NCBI GenBank assembly: GCA_903970395.1
Contig: CAJCIM010000039.1
Coordinates: 1-33,867, forward strand
DNA length: 33,867 nucleotides
Source: Acidobacteriaceae bacterium
Lineage (GTDB): Bacteria; Acidobacteriota; Terriglobia; Terriglobales; Acidobacteriaceae
Direction: 5' to 3'
How positions within the stretch are numbered: position 1 is the first letter of the stretch; the number at the start of each line of letters is the position of its first letter. Below are positions 25,158 through 32,607 of this stretch, in pieces. The notes under the pieces are model-generated. The model was not told where the DNA came from, searched no databases, and was given only the letters and a program-made list of their open reading frames with translations. Position numbers and translations under genes: made by a program.

Positions 25158-25784
25158 ATGGCAACTATGATGGCCCCCGTCAGCCCCGCTGTCGGACCAA
25201 TTGAAGTTCCGCCCGCGGAAAAAACCCTTCAGTCCACAACAGAAAATCTTCAGCCCACGCGAGAAGTCGTTCGCTGCGACCATTGCAAGCTAGTCCAGTT
25301 CCGCACCACCATGGACTGCTGCCGCCGCTGCAAGAAGTCCCTGCTGCCCGAGCCTCCCAAGGCCCAGCCCGCCATCGCACTCGTCGCCGAGCCCGCTCCG
25401 GGTGAAAAGCCTGAAGGTCTCTCCGTGGCCACCGCCGTCCGCGATCTGCGCCACGTCCGCAACCTCTCGCAGCGCCAGCTCGCCGCCCGCATGGGCGTGC
25501 CGCGCACCTACATCTCCAAGATCGAAAACGGCAAGGCGATGCCCACGCTCTCCTCACTGGAGCGCCTTGCCCGCGCCCTGCAGGTGGATATCTCTGCCCT
25601 GCTCCGCGACGCCGCCACCCACCGCCACCAGGACGAGACCGCAGTCCTCACCGCCGACCCCTTCCTGGCCGAGCTCGCCCGTTACAGCGCGCATCTCACC
25701 AGCACTCAGAAGTCCATCTTCCTGAACCACGTCCGCGAGCTGGCGCAAAACTCCACCCAGGCCCGCAACCGCCGTTCCGCGTAA
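25158..25784 (+). CDS. XRE-family transcriptional regulator with N-terminal zinc ribbon
   Basis: 208 residues from ATG 25158. The zinc ribbon is formed by C40/C43 (VRCDHCKLVQF) and C55/C58 (MDCCRRCKKSL). A Pro-rich linker follows, then an XRE helix-turn-helix (about 92-146): LRHVRNLSQRQLAARMGVPR and TYISKIENGKAMPTLSSLER. The C-terminal helical part (YSAHLTSTQKSIFLNHVREL) may dimerise. It probably controls genes elsewhere or itself. The order XRE-UppS is seen, but a long hairpin (25813-25859) separates them. Start uncertain: no Shine-Dalgarno; an ATG also exists at 25170. Confidence 0.85.
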   Translation: MATMMAPVSPAVGPIEVPPAEKTLQSTTENLQPTREVVRCDHCKLVQFRTTMDCCRRCKKSLLPEPPKAQPAIALVAEPAPGEKPEGLSVATAVRDLRHVRNLSQRQLAARMGVPRTYISKIENGKAMPTLSSLERLARALQVDISALLRDAATHRHQDETAVLTADPFLAELARYSAHLTSTQKSIFLNHVRELAQNSTQARNRRSA

Positions 25785-25812
25785 CGCGGCAGCAGCACCT
25801 GATTCATCCTCC

Positions 25813-25859
25813 GGCACCGCAGCAGGCTCGCACTCTCCATCGAGCCACACTGCGGTGCC
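25813..25859. repeat. Two-stem 47-nt hairpin between the XRE gene and uppS
   Basis: Outer perfect stem GGCACCGCAG/CTGCGGTGCC (25813-25822, 25850-25859), then a small internal loop (CA/ACA), then an inner perfect stem GGCTCG/CGAGCC (25825-25830, 25841-25846) and loop CACTCTCCAT. It begins 28 bp past the XRE stop. No T-run follows, so attenuator or RNA-stability use is as likely as termination. Confidence 0.65.
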
Positions 25860-25913
25860 TCTCCGATTAACTCTCCCGTTACAACTCCGTCATCCCCAAC
25901 GCCATTCCGCAGC

Positions 25914-25969
25914 TACTTCCTACTGCCTATTTCCTACTTCTTGTCCCCTTCTCCCTATTCCCTATTCGC
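25914..25969 (+). repeat. Pyrimidine-rich heptameric tract B
   Basis: Eight 7-mers: TACTTCC, TACTGCC, TATTTCC, TACTTCT, TGTCCCC, TTCTCCC, TATTCCC, TATTCGC. The best-phased copy of the family, about 35 bp before the likely uppS start. Confidence 0.75.
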
Positions 25970-26004
25970 CGCCTTTCCGCTATCGTCATTCTTGCGAGAA
26001 TCCT

Positions 26005-26919
26005 TTGCGCGACACAAACTCCATCCGCGGCTACCAGCGCTCCAACCGGGCCCATGAACTCACCCCCGAAGAGCGTGCGCTCTACGACACCCTCGAACTT
26101 GAGCGGATGCCGCAACACGTCGCCATCATTATGGACGGCAACGGTCGCTGGGCCGGCAAACGCGCCCTCAAACGCTTCCTAGGCCACCAGCAGGGCGCGG
26201 AGTCCGTGCAGTACGTCGTAGAAACCGCCTCGCGCATCGATCTCCCCTGGCTGACGCTCTACGCCTTCTCACTCGAAAACAACCTCCGCCGCCCTAAGAC
26301 CGAGGTCAGCTTCCTTATGAAGCTGCTCAAGAGCTACCTCATCTCCAACGTCAAGCGGATGCAGGACAACAACATCCGCATGGCCTACATCGGCCGCACG
26401 CACGAGCTCCCGCAGGAAGTGCAGGACACTATGCAGTGGGCGCAGGAGCAGACCGCCAAGAACACCGGCACCACGCTCACCCTCGCGCTCAACTACGGCT
26501 CGCGGTCGGAGATCGTCGACTCCACGCGCTCCATCCTGCGCAAGTTGATCGCTGAAGCTCAGCAGCGCGGCATCTCTCTGGAAGACATGCTCGCAGCCGA
26601 AGGCGGCGACCTTGCACTAGAGCACCGCATCGACGAAGACGTCATCAGCGCGAACCTTTACACCGCGCACATGCCCGACCCGGATCTTCTCGTCCGGACC
26701 TCCGGCGAGCAGCGCATCTCCAACTTCCTTCTCTGGCAGATCGCTTACGCCGAGATCTTCGTCACCGATCGCCTCTGGCCTGACTTCCGCGGCATCCACC
26801 TGCTCGAAGCCATCGCGGAGTATCAGCAACGCGAGCGCCGCTTCGGCGGCCTGGGCGAATCCTCCGACGAAGACCTCTCCGACACCTTCCCCGCCGATGC
26901 CGAGCTGGCTCGCCACTAG
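26005..26919 (+). CDS. uppS: Isoprenyl (undecaprenyl) diphosphate synthase
   Basis: A cis-prenyltransferase that builds the C55 lipid carrier for peptidoglycan and O-antigen. Motifs: HVAIIMDGNGRWAGKRALKR with catalytic Asp44, GAESVQYVVE, LTLYAFSLENNLRRP, NYGSRSEIVDSTR, and the C-terminal DPDLLVRTSGEQRISNFLLWQ with the TSGExRxSNF signature. The likely start is TTG 26005, giving 304 residues with RDTNSIRGYQRSNRAHELTP; the first in-frame ATG after that is 26107 (MPQHVAII), which would remove an apparent N-terminal helix. Longer starts would translate the heptameric tract. cdsA, dxr and rseP usually follow directly; here 4.4 kb intervenes. Confidence 0.93.
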   Translation: MRDTNSIRGYQRSNRAHELTPEERALYDTLELERMPQHVAIIMDGNGRWAGKRALKRFLGHQQGAESVQYVVETASRIDLPWLTLYAFSLENNLRRPKTEVSFLMKLLKSYLISNVKRMQDNNIRMAYIGRTHELPQEVQDTMQWAQEQTAKNTGTTLTLALNYGSRSEIVDSTRSILRKLIAEAQQRGISLEDMLAAEGGDLALEHRIDEDVISANLYTAHMPDPDLLVRTSGEQRISNFLLWQIAYAEIFVTDRLWPDFRGIHLLEAIAEYQQRERRFGGLGESSDEDLSDTFPADAELARH

Positions 26920-26964
26920 CGCAATCTATCGCCAGGCTGGATCAGCCACGATCTCCAGAAATAC

Positions 26965-26996
26965 CGAGGCAGACACGCCAAAGGCGGCCTGCCTCG
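26965..26996. terminator. Stem-loop between convergent uppS and hydrolase genes
   Basis: CGAGGCAG (26965-26972) pairs with CTGCCTCG (26989-26996), with an inner CGCC-AAA-GGCG. It sits between convergent stops (26919 and 27006), fitting a two-way terminator, though T-runs are absent. Confidence 0.5.
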
Positions 26997-27005
26997 TCTC
27001 CGAAA

Positions 27006-27806
27006 CTACTGTGCGTTTCTCTCCTTCTGAAACTCATCAATAGCAAAGATAAATTCCTCTCCACCCTCAAAGTAGCCTTGATGCCCTGCGCTTATCTCCC
27101 GATACACCGCACCCGGGATACTGTCTGCAAGTGCGCGTGTCTGCGTAACGACTTGGTCCTGCGAGCACGCGATCACCAGCGTGGGGCAGCGGACGGTGGG
27201 GGCCTGGGTTCGGATGTCGACCTTCAGGTCTAACTCCACCTGGCGCTCTATTCCCTCCCAGTTTGTAGCAACAATCATGTCATTCATTATCGTTTCAAGT
27301 GTTGGCGTATCCAGACGTGAGATGAAGGCTGGGGTGAGCGCAGACAGCGTGAGTAGCTTCATGAAGGCAGCCCGGTTGGTGCGTATCAATTCGCCCCATA
27401 GTTCGAACTGCAGCTTCAGCCTGGTCTCTTCGCCCCAAAGAAATCCGGCCACCAACACAAGCGAGCGGACCATATCCGGGCTCTCCGAGGCCAACTGCAC
27501 GGCCACCGCCGCTCCAAGAGAATGTCCGACAAGATCAAAGCGTTCGAAGCCGCTGGCCGTCGCAACGGCTGCGACCTGACGCGCGAGCATCGGCAGGGAT
27601 AGAGCACCGCCGTCGTCGGTTGTTTCACCGGCCCCGGAGTAGTCCAGCGTCACCACGGTTCTATGCTCGGCAAGCTTGCTGACAACTCCGCCCCAGTGTG
27701 CATCCACGCCACCTGTGCCATTGACCAGCACGATCGCCGGTCCTTTTCCATGTATCCGGTACGCTACTTGCGCGCCATCCACCGCTAACAATTTTGAATT
27801 CGTCAT
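27006..27806 (-). CDS. Alpha/beta hydrolase
   Basis: 266 residues from ATG 27806 (MTNSKLLAVDGAQVAYRIHG). Alpha/beta-hydrolase fold with oxyanion segment LVNGTGG, nucleophile Ser96 in GHSLGA, Asp217 in ACSQDQVV and His242 in SAGHQG; the cap domain is helical (about 125-195). It could be an esterase, lactonase or similar cytosolic hydrolase; the substrate cannot be read. No signal peptide. A longer in-frame start at 27971 would add a Cys/Arg-rich stretch with no family support. It is the only minus-strand gene between uppS and cdsA, so probably an insertion relative to the usual order. Confidence 0.85.
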   Translation of the reverse strand: MTNSKLLAVDGAQVAYRIHGKGPAIVLVNGTGGVDAHWGGVVSKLAEHRTVVTLDYSGAGETTDDGGALSLPMLARQVAAVATASGFERFDLVGHSLGAAVAVQLASESPDMVRSLVLVAGFLWGEETRLKLQFELWGELIRTNRAAFMKLLTLSALTPAFISRLDTPTLETIMNDMIVATNWEGIERQVELDLKVDIRTQAPTVRCPTLVIACSQDQVVTQTRALADSIPGAVYREISAGHQGYFEGGEEFIFAIDEFQKERNAQ

Positions 27807-28032
27807 TCCATATTCCAAAGTCTTAGTTACGGAAATTTGTTTCCGATACTCTATACAACCACAGCTTTCTTCAAACGACTTCAAGGCTTTGTACGGATCA
27901 ACCATGAAGGAGCATCGCCGTCTGAGCCGTCGCGTCGCGATTCCATTACTCGACGTTCTGTAAACCAGCAATCGACCTGGTAGCTACCCGTCGCGCGCCT
28001 TCGGTACCTCTCGCCCCATCTCGAAACCGCTC

Positions 28033-28038
28033 TATACT
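28033..28038 (+). promoter_or_regulatory. -10-like TATACT upstream of the first LprI-like gene
   Basis: TATACT sits about 45 nt before ATG 28084, leaving a normal leader. No -35 consensus was found. Confidence 0.3.
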
Positions 28039-28083
28039 TGATCCATAACAAGAATTCAGCTTGTCTGGAACTCTGCCACTTTA

Positions 28084-29106
28084 ATGAAGATTCTTACGTT
28101 CGTTCTTGCAATTCTGAGCGTCTCGGCCACTGCCCTCCACGCGCAACTCGGCGAGACCGATCCGCAGTACCGCGCCCTCTGCCGCGAAGCCCTCGCCAAG
28201 CCCGTCACGCTCCCTGCGCCTGATCCCGCCATCAAGCCCGACTGCGACTCCACCATCTCCTACTTCGGCATCGATCACCCCGTCGACTACACGGCCGCCC
28301 GCAGCTGCGCCCTCGCCGAGTACGCCTCTGCCGCCAGCGCCAACCCCTTCTACGGTGCCGGCATCCTCAGCATGATCTACGCCAACGGCCAGAGCGTCCC
28401 CGCCGACCTCGACCTCGCCATCCGCTTTACCTGCGAGAGCCAGGCCTCAGCCGCAGAGATCGAAACCCGCCTCGACATCCTCACGCAGGACCGCGAAACG
28501 CGCACCCTCGCAAAATTCGATCTCTGCGAAACCGCCACCAGCATCAACTCCCAGGGCTGGTGTACCACCATCGACGCACGCCTCTCCGACATCGACCGCA
28601 AACAGAAACTCTCCAGCCTTCAGGCCGCGCTATCCCCCGCCGCTACCGCTCCCTTCGACGAGCTCCAGAAGGCCGAGGATGACTTCGTCCAGCAGCGCGC
28701 CGCCAACGAACTCAACCTCTCCGGAACCGTAAGCAGCGCCATCACGCTTGAAGAGCAGAACGATCTCCGCGATCAGTTCCTCGCCGACCTCCTCGCCATC
28801 TCCACCCCCGGCTTCCATCAGGACATAGCCTTCCCCGCCGCCGACAAGAAGCTCGACGCCGCCTATAAGCCGCTCTTCAAAGCCGCCGAAAAATCCCGTC
28901 TCCCTCGCGAGCCCAAAACCATCCCCAACACCACCATCAGCTACAAAGGCATCCTGGAGACCCAGCACACCTGGCTCCACCTTCGCGACGCGTGGATGAC
29001 CTTTGCCAAAGCCGCCAACTCAACCCCCGACATCGACAAGCAGGCCGCCGCACTCGTCACAGTAGAGCGAACACAACAACTCAACGAACTCATCGCCACA
29101 AACTAG
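28084..29106 (+). CDS. Exported Sel1-like / LprI-like two-domain protein, copy 1
   Basis: 340 residues with signal peptide MKILTFVLAILSVSATALHAQ. The N-terminal half (about 52-125) has a Sel1-like helical pair: CDSTISYFGIDHPVDYTAAR then YGAGILSMIYANGQSVPADL. The C-terminal part (about 245-335) has the LprI/DUF1311 pattern: DKKLDAAYKPLFKAAE and ISYKGILETQHTWLHLRDAW. In LprI this domain inhibits lysozyme, but other DUF1311 proteins are unassigned. Several Cys (CREALAK, CDST, CALAEY, CES, CETA, WCTTI) probably pair in the periplasm. It is a paralogue of the protein at 30231 with the same domain order. Function in this arrangement is unknown. Confidence 0.78.
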   Translation: MKILTFVLAILSVSATALHAQLGETDPQYRALCREALAKPVTLPAPDPAIKPDCDSTISYFGIDHPVDYTAARSCALAEYASAASANPFYGAGILSMIYANGQSVPADLDLAIRFTCESQASAAEIETRLDILTQDRETRTLAKFDLCETATSINSQGWCTTIDARLSDIDRKQKLSSLQAALSPAATAPFDELQKAEDDFVQQRAANELNLSGTVSSAITLEEQNDLRDQFLADLLAISTPGFHQDIAFPAADKKLDAAYKPLFKAAEKSRLPREPKTIPNTTISYKGILETQHTWLHLRDAWMTFAKAANSTPDIDKQAAALVTVERTQQLNELIATN

Positions 29107-29136
29107 CATCTAAATGGCGCACATGCGCTTGGGCTA

Positions 29137-29177
29137 AAAATTTTCCTCCTGAACAACGCAACAAAATATTTCCTCCT
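29137..29177 (+). repeat. Short AT-rich direct repeat
   Basis: AAAATTTTCCTCCT (29137-29150) and AAAATATTTCCTCCT (29163-29177), about 26 bp apart, in the AT-rich gap before the Gln-rich gene. Possibly two binding sites; nothing more can be said. Confidence 0.4.
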
Positions 29178-29266
29178 CGAACTGCATCTTTGCTTCAACA
29201 TCGCTCGTTTTTCCCCTCAGGTTGGCAGGCACATCTTCTAGCCGCCAGACCCATGAGGCACGCACC

Positions 29267-30133
29267 ATGAACTCCGCAGTGTGCAGCACTCTCCGCAGCA
29301 GACTCAACCTCCCCGTCATCGCCCTCCTCCTCACAATCCCCTTCCTCACTCACCCCGCCGCCGCGCAAGACCCCGGCGAGCAGATGGCCCAGCAGGCAGC
29401 TCAGCAGGGCCAACAGGCAGCCCAGCAAGCAGCCGACGACGCCATGCGTGCCACCCAGCAGGCCATGCAAAATATGCAGGACCCACAGGACAGCAGCACC
29501 CCAAGCTACAGCTCCTCCAATCGTCAGCAGCCTCCCACCATTCCGTCGCCCAATACACCCGTTCCGCCGCAGATCCGCTCCGCGCACAGCATCTTCATCG
29601 CCAACGACGGAGCCTCCCTTAACTTCCCTCTTGACCCAGACGTCGCCTACTCAGCCTTTTACGAAGCGCTCCAGGCGTGGGGACACTATCAGATGGCGTC
29701 CACCGCACACCAGGCCGACCTGATCTTTGAACTGCAGGGCATCACACCGTTCAATCCCGCCCTTCAACTCACCATCCGCGACCCCAAAACCAATACGCGC
29801 CTCTGGACAGTCACCTCGCCGTTCATCGTCTCTCCCAAGCGTTCCAAGCTCGCTTACTGGCAGGAGATCTCCATCACCAACCTCGTCAGCCGCGTCAAAG
29901 TCCTCGCTGGCGAACCGCTGTCATCCACCGAGACCGCCGACCTCACCACCGTCCCCAACTACCACACCGGTCGTGCCGTAGCCATCATCGTCGGCACCAC
30001 GATCGGAGTCGGCGTTGGCGGAGGCCTTCTGCTCCATCACGAGTTCGAAAACGGCCTTGCCAACCAAAAGGCCTCTCAGGACGCTTTCTGTACCGCCAAC
30101 AACATCCCACTCTCCGAGTGCGCTGGCGGCTAA
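29267..30133 (+). CDS. Exported Gln-rich protein with C-terminal membrane helix
   Basis: 288 residues from ATG 29267, with signal peptide to about HPAAAQ. Residues about 36-71 are Gln/Ala-rich heptad-like (DPGEQMAQQAAQQGQQAAQQ), likely coiled coil. A Ser/Pro linker follows, then a globular region (about 103-215) with SAHSIFIANDGASLNFPLD, YSAFYEALQAWGHYQMA, ADLIFELQG and LTIRDPKTNTRLWTVTSPF, resembling an acidobacterial family of unknown function. A Gly-rich membrane helix lies near 232-250 (AVAIIVGTTIGVGVGGGLLL), followed by a short Cys-containing tail. It lies between two LprI-like paralogues on the same strand, so joint envelope work is likely. Confidence 0.75.
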   Translation: MNSAVCSTLRSRLNLPVIALLLTIPFLTHPAAAQDPGEQMAQQAAQQGQQAAQQAADDAMRATQQAMQNMQDPQDSSTPSYSSSNRQQPPTIPSPNTPVPPQIRSAHSIFIANDGASLNFPLDPDVAYSAFYEALQAWGHYQMASTAHQADLIFELQGITPFNPALQLTIRDPKTNTRLWTVTSPFIVSPKRSKLAYWQEISITNLVSRVKVLAGEPLSSTETADLTTVPNYHTGRAVAIIVGTTIGVGVGGGLLLHHEFENGLANQKASQDAFCTANNIPLSECAGG

Positions 30134-30146
30134 CCGCACCAGGGTG

Positions 30147-30187
30147 CCCCATTCATGACGACAGTTCTATCGTCGTCATGAGTGGGG
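30147..30187 (+). terminator. Long stem-loop after the Gln-rich gene
   Basis: CCCCATTCATGACGAC (30147-30162), loop AGTTCTATC, GTCGTCATGAGTGGGG (30172-30187): a 16-bp stem with one G-T pair. It starts 13 bp past the stop. No T-run follows, and similar stems occur in related genomes as repeats, so it may be a repeat that also halts transcription. Confidence 0.55.
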
Positions 30188-30218
30188 TGACACTCCCTCC
30201 CCACACACCGCTCTCTTG

Positions 30219-30224
30219 TACGAT
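30219..30224 (+). promoter_or_regulatory. -10-like TACGAT placed for leaderless transcript
   Basis: TACGAT ends 6 nt before ATG 30231 (CACCAG between), with no Shine-Dalgarno. Same spacing as at cyaY, pncA and dxr. Confidence 0.35.
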
Positions 30225-30230
30225 CACCAG

Positions 30231-31202
30231 ATGCGTACCCTGCTTTTCCTGCTATCACTCTTCATCAGCACTGCGGCCCTTGCACAGGACGACGCCTGCA
30301 AGGCCATCCTCGCAATGCCGAAGCCAAGTCTTCCCGCATCCAGCCTCAAGCCTGACTGCGACTCCGAGGCAAGCTACTTCGGCATCGGCAAGCCAGTCGA
30401 CTACAAGGCTGCACTCGCCTGCGCCGCCGCCGAGCGAGCCAGCAACATGATCGAAACCAATGCCAACGTCTACCTGGGCCCTGGCGTCCTCGCTCTTATC
30501 TATGCCAACGCAAACGGTGTACCGCGCAATCTTCCCTTGGCTCGTCGCTTCGCCTGCGAAGATACGTGGATCGATGGCACCTCCGCGCTTAAAATGTTAG
30601 ACAAGATCGAGCACTCAGCTTCTCCGCCCACTCTTGATCTATGCGACTTCGCGGAGACGACCCCCGCCATAGCCTCCTGCGCCAATCTGCAATCACTTCA
30701 GGCCGACGCCCTCCGCAACAAGAAGATTGCTGCGATCCGCAATGCTCTGCCACCCGAGGCACAGCGCGCATTCGATCAGCTCAAAACCGCCGAGGCAAAC
30801 TTCGACAACACCCGGCTACAACACGAGATCGATCTCACCAGCACCGGGCGCGCCATCTTCGTCATGAACGACGAAGCCAAACTCCGTGACCAGTTCCTCA
30901 TCAACCTGAACCGGGTTGCCGCGCCAACACTCACCGAGCCCACCACCCTGGAAGCCGCCGACCGCGAACTCAACGACGCTTATAAACATCTACAGTCGAC
31001 CGTGCCATTACACGCCACCATCGACAAGGACAACAGCACAGTCGACTTCGCCGGAATCCAGGCGACCCAGCGTGCATGGCTCCCCCTCCGCGACGCATGG
31101 AGAGCCTACGCCATCGCCATCCACGCCTCTGCCCCGAGTGACAAGGTCGTCGCCATGGTCACGGCTCAGCGGGCGCATCAACTCAAGATGCTCGCGCCGT
31201 AG
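30231..31202 (+). CDS. Exported Sel1-like / LprI-like two-domain protein, copy 2
   Basis: 323 residues from ATG 30231, with signal peptide MRTLLFLLSLFISTAALAQ. Same plan as the protein at 28084: CDSEASYFGIGKPVDYKAAL, LGPGVLALIYANANGVPRNL and LARRFACE in the N-terminal half, then ADRELNDAYKHLQS and FAGIQATQRAWLPLRDAWRA in an LprI/DUF1311-like C-terminal half. Clear paralogue of copy 1 but strongly diverged, so the duplication is not recent. Its predicted -10 gives a leaderless transcript, while copy 1 has a normal leader, suggesting separate control. Function unknown; envelope or lysozyme protection is a guess from LprI. Confidence 0.78.
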   Translation: MRTLLFLLSLFISTAALAQDDACKAILAMPKPSLPASSLKPDCDSEASYFGIGKPVDYKAALACAAAERASNMIETNANVYLGPGVLALIYANANGVPRNLPLARRFACEDTWIDGTSALKMLDKIEHSASPPTLDLCDFAETTPAIASCANLQSLQADALRNKKIAAIRNALPPEAQRAFDQLKTAEANFDNTRLQHEIDLTSTGRAIFVMNDEAKLRDQFLINLNRVAAPTLTEPTTLEAADRELNDAYKHLQSTVPLHATIDKDNSTVDFAGIQATQRAWLPLRDAWRAYAIAIHASAPSDKVVAMVTAQRAHQLKMLAP

Positions 31203-31300
31203 CGCAGTGTCAGCCGCAGATACGCCGGACGCTGCGCCGCGCCGACTCGGCTAAGCATTCTGCTCTACTCGCCCTGCTCTGCGCACTCGTCCGCTCTCTC

Positions 31301-31349
31301 TTCTCCTTACCCCTTACTAACTACTCCTTGCCTCCCCTCCTGTATCCTC
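31301..31349 (+). repeat. Pyrimidine-rich heptameric tract D
   Basis: Seven 7-mers: TTCTCCT, TACCCCT, TACTAAC, TACTCCT, TGCCTCC, CCTCCTG, TATCCTC. It ends 11 bp before the cdsA ATG and contains the only -10-like hexamer upstream of it (TATCCT, 31343-31348). Confidence 0.7.
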
Positions 31350-31360
31350 AACAGTGACCC

Positions 31361-32206
31361 ATGAAGCGAATCATCACAGCACTCTTTCTCATTACCGCCG
31401 TCGCCGCACTCATCTTCTTCGGACATCCCTGGATGGTCACCGTCGCCGCCGCCATCATCGCTGGCCTCGCCGCATGGGAGTTCCGCGGCTTCACCGTCGC
31501 TGGCGGCTGCCCACTCCCCATCTGGTGGACCTTTTTCGCCGTCGCCGCGTTCTTTCTGGCCGTCTTCTATCAGCCGGACGACACCATCACCGTCGTCTCC
31601 ACGGTTACCTTGATCCTCTTCGCCGTCGCGGCCTTCCGCACCTCCCTCGAACGAGTTCTCTGGGAGACCTCCGCCGGCGTCCTCATGCTCATCTACGTCG
31701 CCTATCCGCTCACCCTCATCCCCAAAATCTTCAACGAGGAAAACGGAACAGCCCTCCTGCTGTTCCTCTTCCTCTGCGTCTGGTCCGGAGACATTGCCGC
31801 CCTCTACGTAGGCAAACACTTCGGCAAACATAAGCTGGCCCCGCAGCTCTCTCCCAATAAAACCTGGGAGGGCACCATTGCCTCGCTCGTCGGCTCCGTC
31901 ATCGCGGGCATGTCGATCATCCTCCTCGGCGACTGGTTCAGCCTGCAAGGTTCCAGTTTCACCCGCCTGCACACCATGGAACCCTGGTGGTTCTTCGTTA
32001 TCCTCGCCATCATCCTCAACGCCGCCGCGCAGTTCGGAGACCTCCTCGAATCTGCACTCAAACGCGGCGCAGGCGTCAAAGACTCCGGCACCCTCCTCCC
32101 CGGCCACGGCGGCGTCTTAGACCGCATCGACGCCCTCTTAGTCGCCGCCCCGGTCTTCTGGTTCATCATCGCCCTGCGTCACTACTTCTCCCTCGGCAGC
32201 CTGTAG
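31361..32206 (+). CDS. cdsA: Phosphatidate cytidylyltransferase
   Basis: 281 residues. Makes CDP-diacylglycerol from phosphatidate and CTP, the branch point of phospholipid synthesis; polytopic inner-membrane protein with about eight helices. The family signature is intact at 231-255 (SALKRGAGVKDSGTLLPGHG then GVLDR), with the upstream WSGDIAALYVGKHFGKHK (141-158) and SPNKTWEG (164-171). Starts MKRIITALF without a Shine-Dalgarno, just after heptameric tract D. Next in the usual uppS-cdsA-dxr-rseP order, here separated from uppS by inserted genes. Confidence 0.95.
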   Translation: MKRIITALFLITAVAALIFFGHPWMVTVAAAIIAGLAAWEFRGFTVAGGCPLPIWWTFFAVAAFFLAVFYQPDDTITVVSTVTLILFAVAAFRTSLERVLWETSAGVLMLIYVAYPLTLIPKIFNEENGTALLLFLFLCVWSGDIAALYVGKHFGKHKLAPQLSPNKTWEGTIASLVGSVIAGMSIILLGDWFSLQGSSFTRLHTMEPWWFFVILAIILNAAAQFGDLLESALKRGAGVKDSGTLLPGHGGVLDRIDALLVAAPVFWFIIALRHYFSLGSL

Positions 32207-32236
32207 CTTCCCTCCCTTCGCCATTGCTTTCTTGTT

Positions 32237-32288
32237 TGTCATTCCCGAAGGGAATCTGCTTCTGCAGTTGCCTTTGCTGTTGCCTTTG
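32237..32288 (+). repeat. Dispersed repeat (TGTCATTC type) after cdsA
   Basis: TGTCATTCCCGAAGGGAATC repeats 914-933 exactly, followed by TGCAGTTGCCTTTGCTGTTG, which resembles 1933-1952. It combines modules found separately in the copies at 915 and 1885. Confidence 0.75.
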
Positions 32289-32307
32289 AGATCGATCCCC
32301 ATCCACA

Positions 32308-32337
32308 GAGCTAGCTGATAGGTTTACCGGCTAGCTC
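32308..32337 (+). terminator. Stem-loop downstream of cdsA
   Basis: GAGCTAGC (32308-32315) and GCTAGCTC (32330-32337) form a perfect 8-bp stem with a 14-base loop, followed by GACATCATTTT. A possible terminator or mRNA end between cdsA and the small ORF. Confidence 0.45.
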
Positions 32338-32385
32338 GACATCATTTTGGCGTATCCTCTCGCTTTGACACTCCACTCAATCAAC

Positions 32386-32598
32386 GTGAATGGCGGTACC
32401 GGTGTCTCTCTGGAAGCAGAGATTCACGCCTTTAAGTTGACAGTCGAAGAGCTTCGCCACCGGATGGCACTGCGCGATGCGCGGTATGAAAGTACCATCG
32501 AACGCCTCACGTTCAGGCTCGAAACAGAGATGCCCATCCGCGAACGTCTCGCCTCGCTCGAAGCGCGCATCGGCAGCAATTCTTCTCTCTCCAAGTAA
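32386..32598 (+). CDS. Small coiled-coil-like protein between cdsA and dxr (tentative)
   Basis: 70 residues from GTG 32386 (alternative TTG 32347, 83 residues). The body is a single charged helix with leucine/isoleucine spacing suitable for a coiled coil (VSLEAEIHAFKLTVEELRHR and YESTIERLTFRLETEMPIRE and RLASLEARIG). No family recognised. The codon third-position bias (C/G) fits a coding region. Its TAA stop overlaps the -10-like TAAAAT of dxr. No good ribosome site. It may be a chance ORF, so confidence is modest. Confidence 0.45.
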   Translation: MNGGTGVSLEAEIHAFKLTVEELRHRMALRDARYESTIERLTFRLETEMPIRERLASLEARIGSNSSLSK

Positions 32599-32601
32599 AA
32601 T
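32596..32601 (+). promoter_or_regulatory. -10-like TAAAAT placed for leaderless dxr transcript
   Basis: TAAAAT ends 6 nt before the GTG start of dxr (32608), and AGCCAA between them is not a Shine-Dalgarno. It overlaps the stop of the small upstream ORF. Confidence 0.4.
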
Positions 32602-32607
32602 AGCCAA

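Noticed and set aside
31307-32107. 266-codon acidic minus-strand frame opposite cdsA
   Set aside because: Glu/Gly/Asp-rich translation is the complement of Leu/Val/Ala membrane codons; cdsA signatures are on the plus strand.
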